Below the pieces are notes generated by a model. It saw only the letters and a program-made list of their open reading frames with translations. It searched no databases and had not been told where the DNA came from. Below, in pieces: positions 23,529-35,035 of a stretch of 64,000 nt of DNA (the first letter of the stretch is position 1; the number at the start of each line of letters is the position of its first letter). The DNA lies in assembly GCA_038496445.1 (NCBI GenBank), contig JALMLS010000175.1, positions 248,001 through 312,000 on the forward strand, given 5' to 3'. The translations under genes were made by a program, and so were the position numbers. Source of the DNA: Trichosphaerium sp. ATCC 40318 (Eukaryota > Discosea > Flabellinia > Trichosidae).

Positions 23529-23784
23529 AGCTATATTGCTACGCCGCTGTAACGCCCGAGTTGTAACTTATAGCGTGTTCGGCGTTAACAATGCGCGAAA
23601 CAAGAGTATTCACTGTCCAATCAGCTTTTGGAGTGTTCGCGGTGACAGTTAGCCAAAAGACGGTTTTTTCGCCAACAATTTTTCGAGTTGGTCAATATTG
23701 GTTTTCATACTCTTTTTTTTAGGCCGAACCAACAGGTATCACGCTAATTTTTTGATAAACGCTAACTGAGGCCCAGAGAATATC
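23529..23784. promoter_or_regulatory. divergent promoter region (CH/SH3 gene and RPL32)
   Basis: A 256-nt spacer separates two ATGs pointing away from each other, so both promoters must lie here or in the 5' exons. No TATA-like element stands out, and I see no CACGTG in it. Confidence 0.4.
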
Positions 23785-24525
23785 ATGCCACGCCCAGACG
23801 CAAAGTTAAGAAAACTCAGGAAAAACGCATCTAAAACGCCTACCAATGGCTTTGTTAGACACGGTTCTTACAGATGGAAGCGTGTGAATGTACGAATCGC
23901 TTTATACTCACTTTTGCGCTCTTCGAGTAGATTTGTTTGTTTTCTTCTCAATTTCTGTATCAAATCTTCTCGCACGCTATACGACATCATGGGAGCAGTT
24001 TTTACTTTTTTCCAGCATTTTTACAAGGCGCAAAACTTATTGAACTAGGACAAATGGAGGCGTCCAATTGGTATTGATTCATGGTTCAGAAAACACCACA
24101 GAGGTACCCGTGCTCATGTAAGCATTGGTTTCGGAACTGATAAGAGAGTCCGATTTATGTACGTGCTATACGCGAAAAACGCAAATATAAGCGAAGAATG
24201 GTCACTTATACATGTATTAAAGGCAACAAAACGGATTTTTCCCTGTCATTGTATCCAACATGAAGGAACTCGAAGCCCTTCTTATGCACAACAGAAAATA
24301 CTCTGCTGTCATTTCCGGTAAAGTAGGCACCAAGAAAAAGTACGTGTTTCAACCGCAAAAAACATTTCAAAAAGAAAGTCTGCTGTTTTATTTAAAATCG
24401 GCGCGTAATGATACGATGTATTAACTGTATTTCTTCTTAGGCTCGAACTCCTCGCCAGAGCAAGACAAATGAACATTAAAGTTGCCAACGCTAAATTGCG
24501 TGTCCGCACAAAAGACAACGAATAA
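23785..24525 (+). CDS. rpl32: 60S ribosomal protein L32 (eL32)
   Basis: Exons 23785–23889, 24049–24158, 24223–24339 and 24441–24525 give 138 residues, the normal L32e length. Family motifs are clear: FVRHGSYRWKRV, WRRPIGIDSWFRK, VSIGFGTDKRVRF, VSNMKELEALLMHNRKY and ARQMNIKVANAKLRVR. It is a component of the large cytosolic ribosomal subunit. The N-terminus (MPRPDAKLRKLRK) differs from animal L32, so an upstream start or extra exon should be checked. Confidence 0.9.
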
Positions 24526-24793
24526 GTCCTCTGAACATATTGAATACTGCTGTAATGGAAATACACGTTTTTGTAGACTCTCGCTCTTGTTTTTGCAAAA
24601 TTTTTTTTATTGTAACTCTTTGCCTGTTGTAAGCTCATCGCCGAAGTATCAGTGACGCCTGTCATTTTGGTCAGAGAGTTAATATAGTACGTATTCTGTT
24701 TATCTTGACAGTCTCCTCGAAGTCTTGCAAATTATTATTATTCAGCAAAATTAAAACGTCAATTCCTTTAGTAACGTGCAACACAAAAAGAAA

Positions 24794-25176
24794 ATGTCTA
24801 GTCAACTTACAGTAGAAGAATTAACTCAGTTTAAGAGTATATTTGATCTGTTTGATGGTAATGGAGTGCGTATAATAACCGTTTTTAAAACGTTCGCTTA
24901 TAAGTACTAGGATGGTTATATTACGATTGTTGAGATGATTTCGGTACTATCGCCTCATAAAAAGCCTTAATTGACGTTTGATAGAAACTAGAAGATATGG
25001 GGGTATCTAAAAAGGAGATAAATGCGCTTGTAGACCCATTTAAAGCTGCTGATGTAAATAAAGATGTACGGAAAATCAATAGAGTTGCAAAAGCACTTGT
25101 TCTTACTGTAATGTAGGGTAAAGTTACCTGGAAGGAATTTACAAGTCAAGTAGTAAAAGTCAGGCGCAACAAGTAG
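24794..25176 (+). CDS. small EF-hand calcium-binding protein
   Basis: Exons 24794–24865, 24911–24943, 24985–25065 and 25117–25176 give 81 residues with two EF-hands. The first loop, DGNGDGYITIVE, has acidic or polar ligands at positions 1, 3 and 5 and Glu at 12; the second is ADVNKDGKVTWKEF. Linker helix KLEDMGVSKKEINAL is calmodulin/troponin-like. Each intron falls at phase 0. It is about half a calmodulin and probably a soluble calcium sensor. The partner is unknown. Confidence 0.75.
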
Positions 25177-25233
25177 CTGCACTCGCTATTGTACGCTAGA
25201 TTAACGGCGTTGTGTATAAAATAAACCATTTAA

Positions 25234-25508
25234 ATGATCGCATCTATTTTGAGGTTGCAGAAGTGCAATAACCCACTAACACGAGCTCATACGCGTGACG
25301 ACCTCGTTATGACGTGAGTACTATTGTTTCTCTGAGAAAAAAGCGAAGACACAAGTGAATTTATGGCAGTTGTGTGTTTACAGACAAAGACAAGTTGATG
25401 CATACTAACCATTTCCCTGCTCATATTTGGCATGTAATTCAAAACAATTTTTGCTTGAAACATTCAGCAATGGGTATAGTTGCTCTTAAGCCAGGTCAAC
25501 TCCAATAG
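25234..25508 (+). CDS. small uncharacterised two-exon gene
   Basis: An ATG opens a frame spliced 25234–25313 to 25370–25508, giving 72 residues with HTNHFPAHIWHVIQNN. The splice sites are plausible (GTGAGT donor, GGCAG acceptor). No family recognised. A long open frame in another phase continues from about 25508 to 25650, so the gene may be larger, frameshifted or decaying. Confidence 0.3.
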
Positions 25509-26236
25509 CAATGATATCTTACCTGTCCGAGAAGCTGGTCTTTTTGAATGCTACCTGAACAAAAGAGCTGAAAGGAAACTGAGTATTTTGAAACTTTTTA
25601 GTACGTTTGTAAATAGGACATGGGATACGATTATAGCCTACTCTTACTAGACCTGCTTAAATGCTAGCTTTTGGCAATCACGTGGATACAAGAAAGAGTA
25701 GATGTTACCGGCACATGGTCACTTCGTTCATTCAATCAATCTCGAATAATAAAACTAGCGAAGTTCATAGTTACAGATAACGCACAGGTTGAGTGCATAA
25801 TGTTAACGTCTACCTGTGTAGAAAAAAAACAAATAGAGTTGCTGCTTTGGGTGCTGAAAAAAGTGTTACGTCCAAAGAAGAGAAAAACAGGCATGAGCCA
25901 AAGCTGTTTATCGTTTTGTTGATAAATCATGACTTGATTTCTGTTATTCATCACATGGCTTGGCATGTTATGAAAAAGCGTTGGAATTTTATTTGATACA
26001 AGAAGAGTTATTTATAAAACACATATAAATAAAGCTATTAAACATTATTTATTGTTCCGTTGCTGATGCCTAGTCAACATTTCATTCATGTATCTACAAT
26101 CAAAAATTAGGATTTGTTGGCATAAAAATCGTGGACAGACTCACTTACGACAGCCTATGAAACGTGCTTGAACGAATAAGCGACTCACATTTGGGAAAAT
26201 AAACCCACAAGGAAACATAATCCATAAGCAACGCAA
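25509..26236. other. unresolved region
   Basis: Several medium open frames on both strands (for example 25508–25650 and 25793–25996, +) lack clear starts, domains or coherent splicing. It could be the decayed remainder of a gene that began at 25234. It also includes the pectinacetylesterase promoter. Confidence 0.3.
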
Positions 26237-27983
26237 ATGACACCACATTTCATATTTTGTTGTTTTTTGCTATCTTGTGCCGCATTAGGCCCTGTAGAAA
26301 ACTACAAGGAACTTTTTAGGTTCGTTTAGATTGTAAAGCGCCAACTCAATTTCTAACGGCGTTACAGGCTTCCTTTACCCACTGATGCGGCGTCTGATGC
26401 GTTCAACGTAACGTTTCTAACTGAGGCTGCGAAAACAGATGGTGCCGTCTGTATCGATGGTACTCCTGGCGCTTATTACTTCCGTCCAGGCTCCGGAAGT
26501 GGGGCTAACAAGTGGTAAGACAGATTCGTTCCCACGTGGTACTTGTGAACCACAAGGACAGTTTTTCTTTTCGAAAAGTTTTTGGACTTTTTCAACTTTT
26601 GACTCACGTGTTTTGAAAAGGTATATTCATCATCAAGGCGGTGGTTGGTACGTTAATAATACAATAGTATTTCGCTTACATTCATAGGTGTGAGAGCTCA
26701 GAAAGCTGTTTTGGTAGATCGAAAAGTACGTCTTTTCCATAACGGAATCATCTGACTTGTTAAGCTGCCCTTGGTTCCTCCAAGAAATATGCACCTACTA
26801 TACTACAGAACACTGGATATTTTTCAAACGATGATAAGGTTAACCCAATGATGTATAATTGGAACATGGTGTACCTAAAGTACTGTGACGGAGGATCGTT
26901 TTCAGGTTCGTTACTTTTTCTACCTTTTTATGTTTGTTTTTTTCACATTATCTTTTCAGGAAACAGAGAAGATCCTGATGTCTATGAGGGAAATAAATTA
27001 TACTATCGTGGAAAGCGAGTGCTAAACGCAATGCATGCTTCTTTGATGACAACGAAAGGCTTAGATAAAGCGACAGATGTTGTTATTTCAGGTTGTTCTG
27101 CGGGTGGCCTTGCAACATACTTTCACGTCGACTGGTGGGCAGGCAACCTTCCAAAAATGGCAAAAGTCAGAGGTACGAACTTTCCTCTCATGTTACTCCT
27201 TACTATATCATTCTTATGGTTACGAAAACACCTAATTTAACTTTACTTGTAGGTTTACCTGATAGTGGATTCTTCCTCGATTTTGAAGGTCCTCCTAAAT
27301 ATCATTCTGGAATGCAATGGGTATTCAAAGCAATGAACTCAACATCAGGTACACTTACACGTTCACTATCTTCATCCTATTCTTTCCTATGTGTGATGTT
27401 CTGACCAATACATGTCAGGTGTTAACCAAGCTTGTATCAAAGCTTATGAGCCAAGTGGTCAAACATGGCGGTGTATATTCGCACAAGTACGTTCTACCAC
27501 AAACATACATTACCACGAAATACTAAACCAAGTTTAGTACACTGCTCCGTTCTTAACCACACCAATATTTCCACTACAGTCTGAGTATGATAAATGGCAA
27601 ACAGCAAACGATTTGGGATCTACAAATGCTACATTGATCAACGATTATGGTGCATCATTGACATACTTGGTAAAACAGAATTTACTTGTCAATCCAATTC
27701 ATGGTATTTTCTTGGATTCATGTCATCATCACTGTGGAGAATGGTACTCTATTTTTCATTCACAGTAAAGATTATGTTTTTATAATGATCACTTATAGGG
27801 GCGATATTAAGATCAACGGAGACACACAAGCCATAGCCTTCCAAAAGTTCTACGAAGGAGACGAGAAAACGTACAACCTTTTTCTTTTGATGCCAATAAA
27901 CAAATCTTGTTCTGACTTTTTTCTGTTATAGACCTTATATCCAGGGCGCCATATATCCTTGTGAAAGTTGTTGTTCTATTTAA
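26237..27983 (+). CDS. secreted pectinacetylesterase / NOTUM-family esterase
   Basis: Eleven exons (26237–26319, 26368–26514, 26621–26647, 26688–26725, 26765–26905, 26960–27172, 27253–27348, 27419–27486, 27580–27743, 27799–27870, 27932–27983) give 366 residues. A hydrophobic signal peptide (FIFCCFLLSCAAL) precedes the PAE fold: IHHQGGGWCESSESC (oxyanion-hole loop), YNWNMVYLKYCDGGSF, the nucleophile elbow ISGCSAGGLA, and the late SCHHHCGEW with the catalytic His. The family removes acetyl from pectin or palmitoleate from Wnt. In a protist that lacks both, a dietary or cell-wall polysaccharide is the likelier substrate. It should be extracellular or lysosomal. Confidence 0.9.
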
Positions 27984-28144
27984 GATAATAAACTAAACCT
28001 CATCGTCAAGTCAAGGTCTACTCAGAATTGTAAAGAACGCCAACATAATTTTTAGTGTACATTCTTAGTTTGATTTATTGTACATAGGTTTTTTTTTGAT
28101 TGCTGGTTGTATGTACAAGTATTTGTTCAGTGTAATGCAACCCG

Positions 28145-30684
28145 TCATCTATAAGCAGGTTCAACTACACTATTTTGTACTGGAGACATAACTTTTGGTT
28201 TTGTTACTAAGTCAGGATTAGTACGAGACGGACCGACACATTTTTTTTTTATACCTTGGCTTGAAACTGGCATTGGCTGGTTGGGTTTGTATGAACTGAC
28301 AAGCGCTTTCGCAGTCTTGTTTCTCACTTTGAGATTCATATCTGGTCTATAGTGATTTATTGTTGCAGCAATTGAACATGTATCATTAGGATCCCACCAG
28401 AAAGGAATTGGTACTAATGTGAAACCTATGTAAAGTCTTATTTTTTTTTTGTTGGTTCTCTTTGGTTTGTCGTACCATAAGCAGCACATTGTAGTGCTTT
28501 ACCTTGATCACGTTGTATAAATACGGAAGAAGGTATTTTAAATGGAATAATATCTTGATAGTGTTGTTCGCCTGTAAACAAAGAATGAGAAATGAAATGC
28601 ATAGTGAGCTTATACCTTGGTATTCGATAGCAATTTTATGGCTAGGAATACAAATATCGACACCTATTAAGCTTCCCGTATGCACACATGTGCCAATAGA
28701 ATGTTCTTCTTCTACCGCGATGCCAGGGAAAATTGTTTTGATACACTCAAGAAGTAGCCTGTAGTTAAGAATTTAATGAGAAAATTTCAATATGCTTTTT
28801 TGGGTACTTTTGTTTTGCTTTCTTATTTGAAGAGAAAAACTTGCTCCAGTGCCATGATGAGTTTGGATACATTGCACTTAAAACAGAAATAAAATCTTTA
28901 GAAATACCATGGCCACCAAGACTAGATATCTTCGTCAAAGAAACGCGATACCTAACAAGAAAAGGTGAGATAAGAATAAACCCACAAAAAAAAACAACTA
29001 AAGACGCTTTGACTGTTATCTCAAAGCCACCAGCCTCAAACTCACATACAATGCTCATGCAAACAGAGATTCTTGTCTTATAAATAGTTTCCGATAAATG
29101 TGAGATGCGTACCATTCTTCAGGAGAGGTAACATTTAGTTCGTTTTCAAGATAACGAACAAATCTTACTCTATTTTGGTCACTCTTCCAATAGGTAGTTC
29201 CTACCGTCTTAAACTTCCATGGCAAGAATACCTCTTCTGGATATATGGTACTCAGCGCCTTACATAGAGAACCACCGTAATACCTTATGGTGTCAATCAC
29301 ATGAACAAGCATACCAAAAAAAAAAAAACTTACAGACTCACAAGATGACTTGCTTGGTGTGCTTGTAGTATATCCTGTGTAATATCATACCAACCATCCT
29401 TATTTGTTATACCAAGTAAACGCTTTACTTCATCGAATTTTGCTCTTTGGTTGTTAATATCCGTCCATGTTTTCATAGGTGTGCGTCTGGATTAAAACAA
29501 AGTTGCAGTGAGATTTTTACACGTGTCATTACTTCACTTACACGAAATGCCATGCTATCCATTTCTTCTCAGGGTATATTACCTCAAGAGCTCTAGGAAG
29601 TGACTTTGCATATCTTAACAAGTGTTATTGTTGAAGTATTACGAGAGTTCAAGTTACCTTACAATAATATGTTGAACACCTAAGCCTGATAAACTCTGGT
29701 ATGTATGTTTATACCAATCATCCAACGACGTCATTTTAAGTTTCTTATAAGCCAAGTCAAATTGTTCGCGCTGGTTAGCGATCAATGGATCAGTTGAAGT
29801 TCTACAAAACCAGGTTAGAATAAAAAAAAAGAAGAAAAAAAGCCATCACAATTTTTTTGAAATCGTACTTGAATCTCCAACTCTCCCATTGAAAATCAGG
29901 ATACAGATCATTCAAAGCACGCTCAACACAACTGCCATATCTAAACATGAAAATATAAGAAAAGAAGGAGAGTACGAATTCGCTGAAATCTATCTTACTT
30001 ACTTGTCAATAAAAACGCTAACGTTACCAAGCGCTAAAATATTATATCTTGTGTAGTTATACCAATCAGACATAACTTTAATACCCAGTTGTTCTGCTAC
30101 GTTGTCAAATTTACTTCTTATATTATACAAGTCACTCCAATGATTCATTGGTGCAGTTCTAATAAAGAAGTTAGATAAGAATGAAAATCACGTGCAACTT
30201 GTTTTTTATTGGACGTACGAGAACTTCCATCCAATCCAGTTGTAGTAAGGGTATAAATCGACCAAAGTCCTCATAATAGAATCGTTGTGTCTATGTCAAA
30301 TATATAAACGATATGGTCGATACTACTAGGATGTACAATACAACAAAAATAGACGAATGTCAAAAGTCTGAAAAGAAAAAAAAAGCGAGTTTTCTGCAAG
30401 TTTTTTATTTGCTTATTTAGTACCTATGGACTATAGTGTACCCCCCACAGTCAAATACGTCATTCTTGGTACACTTGTACCAATCATCCATTGTCTTTAG
30501 CTTTAGGGTTTCTTCTATTTCGTTAAACTTTGCTAGTCTTGCTTCTTTTGTTGTCCATTTGTTTCCCCGCCGCGTGGAAGTGACTGTGACATTATTGCTA
30601 AACGTTGTTTGTCTCTTTAATGTTACATTCTGTCACGTACGTTAAAACCGCTTTTGTAGTCGTTTTAGCGCTGTGTAACAACAT
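28145..30684 (-). CDS. repeat protein with C-terminal PD-(D/E)XK-like nuclease domain, probably mitochondrial
   Basis: Thirteen exons (30684–30641, 30597–30424, 30290–30219, 30158–30003, 29940–29869, 29801–29658, 29613–29542, 29486–29334, 29283–29113, 28951–28808, 28758–28616, 28571–28476, 28425–28145) give about 573 residues; the 29334 boundary may be off by one. The first ~30 residues are basic and Ser/Thr-rich (MLLHSAKTTTKAVL), like a mitochondrial presequence. Six repeats of ~75 residues follow, each with DWY..T, then YG.SL..AL..(I/L)YP...W..W.F. In the middle part one exon covers the first half of each repeat and the next the second half. The C-terminus (GVDICIPSHKIAIEYQGEQH ... KALQCAAYGFTLVPIPFWW) matches the D...(E/Q)xK/QG core of Vsr/RAP/DUF559-type domains. 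Function is unknown; organellar nucleic-acid binding or processing is inferred. Confidence 0.75.
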
Positions 30685-30921
30685 TTAAGCGCGTTCGAGT
30701 ACAATTTATTGTAGGATCGTTGACACGCGTTACACTCAATGTATAAATCGAAAATACGCCATTGCGTGTTTAAAACGCGCTTTTAGACGATTTGGTGTTG
30801 TATTGCTACAAGTATTCGCAGCTGCTTGTATGGCGCTCTATACAACCACTTTAGCGACGTAATCTTGTTTATGGTACAACAAAGTTTGTAGCAGTCAAAT
30901 CTCGTCTTATCTGCTTCGAGC

Positions 30922-33194
30922 ATGCTGCTGTTGTTCCTCTTCTTTAGCTTTGGCTTGGGCGAGGTTACACACGAGTTTACGCCTTTAGAACAAGCGATAG
31001 TCAGCCTAGATGCGGCCGCAGCCGAAAAAGCACATGCCAATGGCGAAACTATCCAAGGAAGGCTCTCACGAGTCAATAACTTCTATTGTTACGCTGTCGC
31101 TGAAGGTATGATAACTCCTTCGTCTTAAAGTATTTACAAAGCAACAAAAAGGATCACTAGACGTTGTAAAGTTCTTTGTGAACACAATGAAGCTATCTTC
31201 GAATACTCTGTGTATCGTAGAATCAGGAAAATCGCCACTAACGTTTTTTGCTTTAAAAGGTGCGTATACAGCTTCTTTACACCGCAATTACTCATGGAGT
31301 AATGTTAAGGATGGGATGAAGTTACTAGATTAGATCATGGGAGGCCAATAAAACCGAACACGCACGTGATTTACTTCCAGTTTTTTGTTTGTTTGACATA
31401 TTTTGTCTAGAGATCACATTGCTGTGCTGAAATTCCTTCTAGATAAAGGCGCGTTGGTGAATGCTAAGAACGCTAAAGGAATGACGGCTCTTCATAGCGC
31501 TGTGCATACACGTAATATAGAAGCTGTTAAGCTTCTCATCGAACGAGGTTTGTAACATGTTTTGAGAAGTTTGTTCCACTGTTATGACTAAAGTTAGGGG
31601 CGATGTTGCTATCGGGTTCACTGACACCTCTTCATATATTATATTCACGTGCTACGAATGATTTCAAGAATATGATACCAGGTTATGTACTACGAAGACA
31701 AAAAGATCAGGATTTTGGAGACAACACAGTTAATGCAATAGAACGTTTTCAAATAGATATCGACTATTCGTATCGTATGTCAGTGCTTAGTATACTATTA
31801 TCAATGCTAATTTATACACTAGGTACTAATAGAACCATTGGTGTATCTGAGTGGTGGGATTCTTCGTATGTTGAATGGAATAAACCGTATCTTGAGGCAT
31901 TTAGTTCAGCTAAAGGATTTGACAAGAAATTTATTAATGCACGATACCTGAGATATGATCAAACTGCTTTACATCTTGCAGCAGATGCTGGAGACCTTAA
32001 TGGTATTTCATGGATGATAGAAAATGGAGCAAACATTAAATTGCAAGATACACATGGCTATACGGCACTACATGCGGCAGCACGGAGGTAAAGGAAATAG
32101 AAGTGATATTATTAATTTTTAATTAAAGGAACAACACTGAAGTATTTAAAGCACTTGACAGTGAAGAGCTGTCAAGTATCAAGGATAAGTATGGTAGAAC
32201 TGCAAGGGATATTTTAGAGACATGGAACGCGGAGGCTTTTATTGAGTTTCCAGATGGAGAAGAAGAAGGAACGAATACACATTATATTGAAGAAAGAGAT
32301 GATATTTCTAAAGAAGAAATGAAACGAGATTTCTTATCTATTTTGAAACCTGTCAAGTACTTTTTTTTCGTGTTGTTCATCTACCTCCCTTTGCTTTATA
32401 GTCTCTTATTTGGTAATAGGATAATTAATGCTGCTGATAAGTATTTTGGTGAAATATTACCTAAATTATCACGTGATAATTTAATCGAGAAGTATGGAGA
32501 AACAACTGTAAAAATATCTCCTATACCTTATGCGAGAAAATATGGTTTAAGGAATGTTACAAAAAAAATGACATTGGAGGAATACATCACAAGCATTGAT
32601 GCTGAAACAAAAGAAGGTTCTACTGAAGAAAATATAGAACATAACGAAGATGGCGTACCATATTTATTTGATCATATTAAATGGCCAGAGCCGGGTCCCT
32701 TTGAAGGTATCAATTTACCAAACATTTTTGATGGTTGTTACATAAGACGTGTACAATTCTATTACGGACCTAAAGACTCAGGTAATATACTACCTTGAAC
32801 TATTGACTTATGATATTTTTATTAGGAGCACCAGTACATTATCATCAGAACGCTGTAAATGTATTGGTAACAGGGAAAAAGAAGTGGTTCATTTTTCCGT
32901 TCAGGGTATGTAGAGTTTTTACTTTGTTTTTTTGACCTTTTTTCAAGTATTCCTTTGTATCTTCTATGCCTATGCATCGGTGGGTTGAAGAAATTTTACC
33001 AAGTGTACATCCTAAGCCTATAATTTTTATTCAAAATGCTGGAGATGTTGTGTATATTCCTGATAGCTGGTATGTAGAATTGTGTTTTATTTTTAACTTG
33101 AAACTTATCCAAAACAAAAAGGGGTCATGGAGTTTTAAACTTGGAAACTTCTATTGGTTTTGCAGCAGAAATTGGATTCAAAAAGGGTTCTTGA
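30922..33194 (+). CDS. JMJD8-like JmjC/cupin protein with N-terminal ankyrin repeats
   Basis: Exons 30922–31087, 31131–31320, 31411–31547, 31598–32087, 32129–32356, 32402–32781, 32826–32905, 32948–33069 and 33122–33194 give 621 residues. A signal peptide (LLLFLFFSFGLG) is followed by ankyrin repeats (HIAVLKFLLDKGALVNAKN, TALHLAADAGDLNGISWMI). The C-terminal ~200 residues match JMJD8: PVHYHQNAVNVLVTGKKKWF corresponds to its HWH...GRKRWF segment, and GDVVYIPDSWGHGVLNLETS to GEVLYFPDRWWHATLNLDTS. JMJD8 is an ER-lumenal protein lacking the usual HxD iron pair, and this one lacks it too. An apparent membrane segment in the frame at 32357–32401 is removed as an intron of 45 nt. Confidence 0.8.
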
Positions 33195-33510
33195 ATTGGT
33201 GTAAGTTAGAGTCTACATAAAATCTTTGTGTACAAACAGTGACCTAAGATAACACAGAATTCATGAGAAACTTATTGAGTACTGTTTTTGTTTGTCGACT
33301 CAACTCGGCTTGTAGACTTATGAGTTTAACAGCCGCTTCCGTTAAACGTTTTCCTTGCCCTCAAAAACTAGAACCAAAAAAGTCAAATGTGGCATATAAT
33401 TTCCTGACAATCAACCAACTTTCGCAATAATTTCCTATTTCGTCTAGCCGAATATTCAATGTTTTTGGCTTAAATACTATACTTTAAGATTGTATTTTTT
33501 GCTGATCATC
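33195..33510. other. intergenic
   Basis: AT-rich spacer between the JMJD8-like and ankyrin genes. No gene, RNA or repeat seen. Confidence 0.4.
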
Positions 33511-34631
33511 ATGTATGAAGCCACACCTAAATCAGAACTACTCAAAGCTGTGCTAGCAAATGATATTACAGCCGTCGAAAAATTACTACAGCAAGGCGCA
33601 AACCCAAACGAAACTGTTTATCCCTGTGATGGATGGTCTACTGTCGAGTAATACCCACCTTTTCATAAACATACAGTTAACTGACTACAAATTATAGATA
33701 CACGCTTATACACATTCCCTTATGCACAGCGAAACGACTTACAAACGAGGAAGTGATACCAAACATAAAACTAACTTCAATGCTTCTCAATTACAATGCA
33801 AACGTCAATGGGCTTTATGTAGCGTATGGCTGGGCCCCAATTAAAACTTCAGCTTTACGAGAGATCGTGGCATTGACAATTGAAAACCCTTCAAAAGAGT
33901 ACTATGACCTCTTGAAGCTTGGGTTATCAAAAGGCGGTGATGTAAATACGTCAGTAACAGAAGAAAAAGCAAGGTGTTACTACACAGAAACGTTACTAAC
34001 AAAAGCGCTTGGTCATCCTGTTGTCCTTCAAATGTTACTCAAGACACGTGGCACTGATCCTGATATCTATAATTATTTAGAAGCTTATAATGTTTGTTCA
34101 GTAGAACATGAAGCACACTTTACAGCATTACATCACTTGATTAAAACCCGAGATTTCCACGAACTATCAATGCTGTTATTACTTCACTACGGAGCAGATG
34201 TTAACAAGAAGAAAAATTATAAGTTTGGTTTTGAGTCGACATGTGCTTCAGCCACACCTTTGCATTTGGCTATTAAATCAAAAGATGTCAAGAAAGTTGT
34301 GATTCTTCGTATGTTCAATGCAGATGTAACAATACCTTTCTCTTCTGGGGGTGAGACATCAAATTGTATGGAACTAGTTGATAAGTACATGGATACAAAA
34401 TCACAAGATGATAAAGAAGCAAAGAAACTGATGACATTGGCATTAAATCACAGATGGCATCCAAGATTACATAAATATTTTCCAAGGTTGTTTAGGGAGC
34501 AAGTTTTTTACCTTATGCTCTGTATTAAACGAGTTGAACCTTATCTACCACGTGAATTATTACAATACATAATATGTCAGTTTGCCTATGGAGGGTTTTT
34601 TGAACCTAAATTTATTGTTGGCTTACTTTGA
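33511..34631 (+). CDS. ankyrin-repeat protein with C-terminal F-box/PRANC-like end
   Basis: Exons 33511–33647 and 33698–34631 give 356 residues. Ankyrin repeats begin at once (ELLKAVLANDITAVEKLLQ) and recur (LLNYNANVNG, HLIKTRDFHELSMLLLLHYG, TPLHLAIKSKDVKKVVILRM). The last ~40 residues (KRVEPYLPRELLQYIICQFA) look like a short C-terminal F-box of the kind found after ankyrin repeats in PRANC or SOCS-box proteins. A ubiquitin-ligase adaptor role is inferred. It sits between two other repeat proteins on the same strand. Confidence 0.7.
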
Positions 34632-35035
34632 AGCTTAAATAAAATTTTAATTTACAATTTTTGTTTGTTGCTTGCAAAACCATTCTTTGTTTTTTCAATT
34701 TAAATAACCATAGTGAAACTAAGTGGACTGGTGCTAATATTCTGGATGAACCATTTCAGGGGTTCAATTAATGAGACCGAAGCTCAATTCTGAACTCAAC
34801 AGAAGACGCATTAACATGATTAAACTAACCTAGCCCTTGAACACTTCATTTTCTTTCTGGCGCAACGGTTATTCTAAGATGTCAATGGTGCTGCGCTGAA
34901 GGGGCGTCTTTGGTTAACGCTTCCCAAAGACATGCAGGCCTTAAACATCTAAGAAACTTTCTTGTATGACAATTCACAATCTATTAGATTCCAAGAAGTG
35001 TCGGTTCTTGTGAATAGTCCAGCTTGTTCTTTCAA
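34632..35035. other. intergenic
   Basis: About 400 nt without a supportable gene. It should contain the promoter of the F-box gene downstream. Confidence 0.4.

Noticed and set aside
32357-32401. Apparent transmembrane segment in the JMJD8-like/ankyrin gene (frame reads through FFFVLFIYLPLLYS)
   Set aside because: The segment starts GTACTTTT, ends TTTATAG and is a multiple of three, so it is an in-frame intron; removing it gives a normal soluble sequence.
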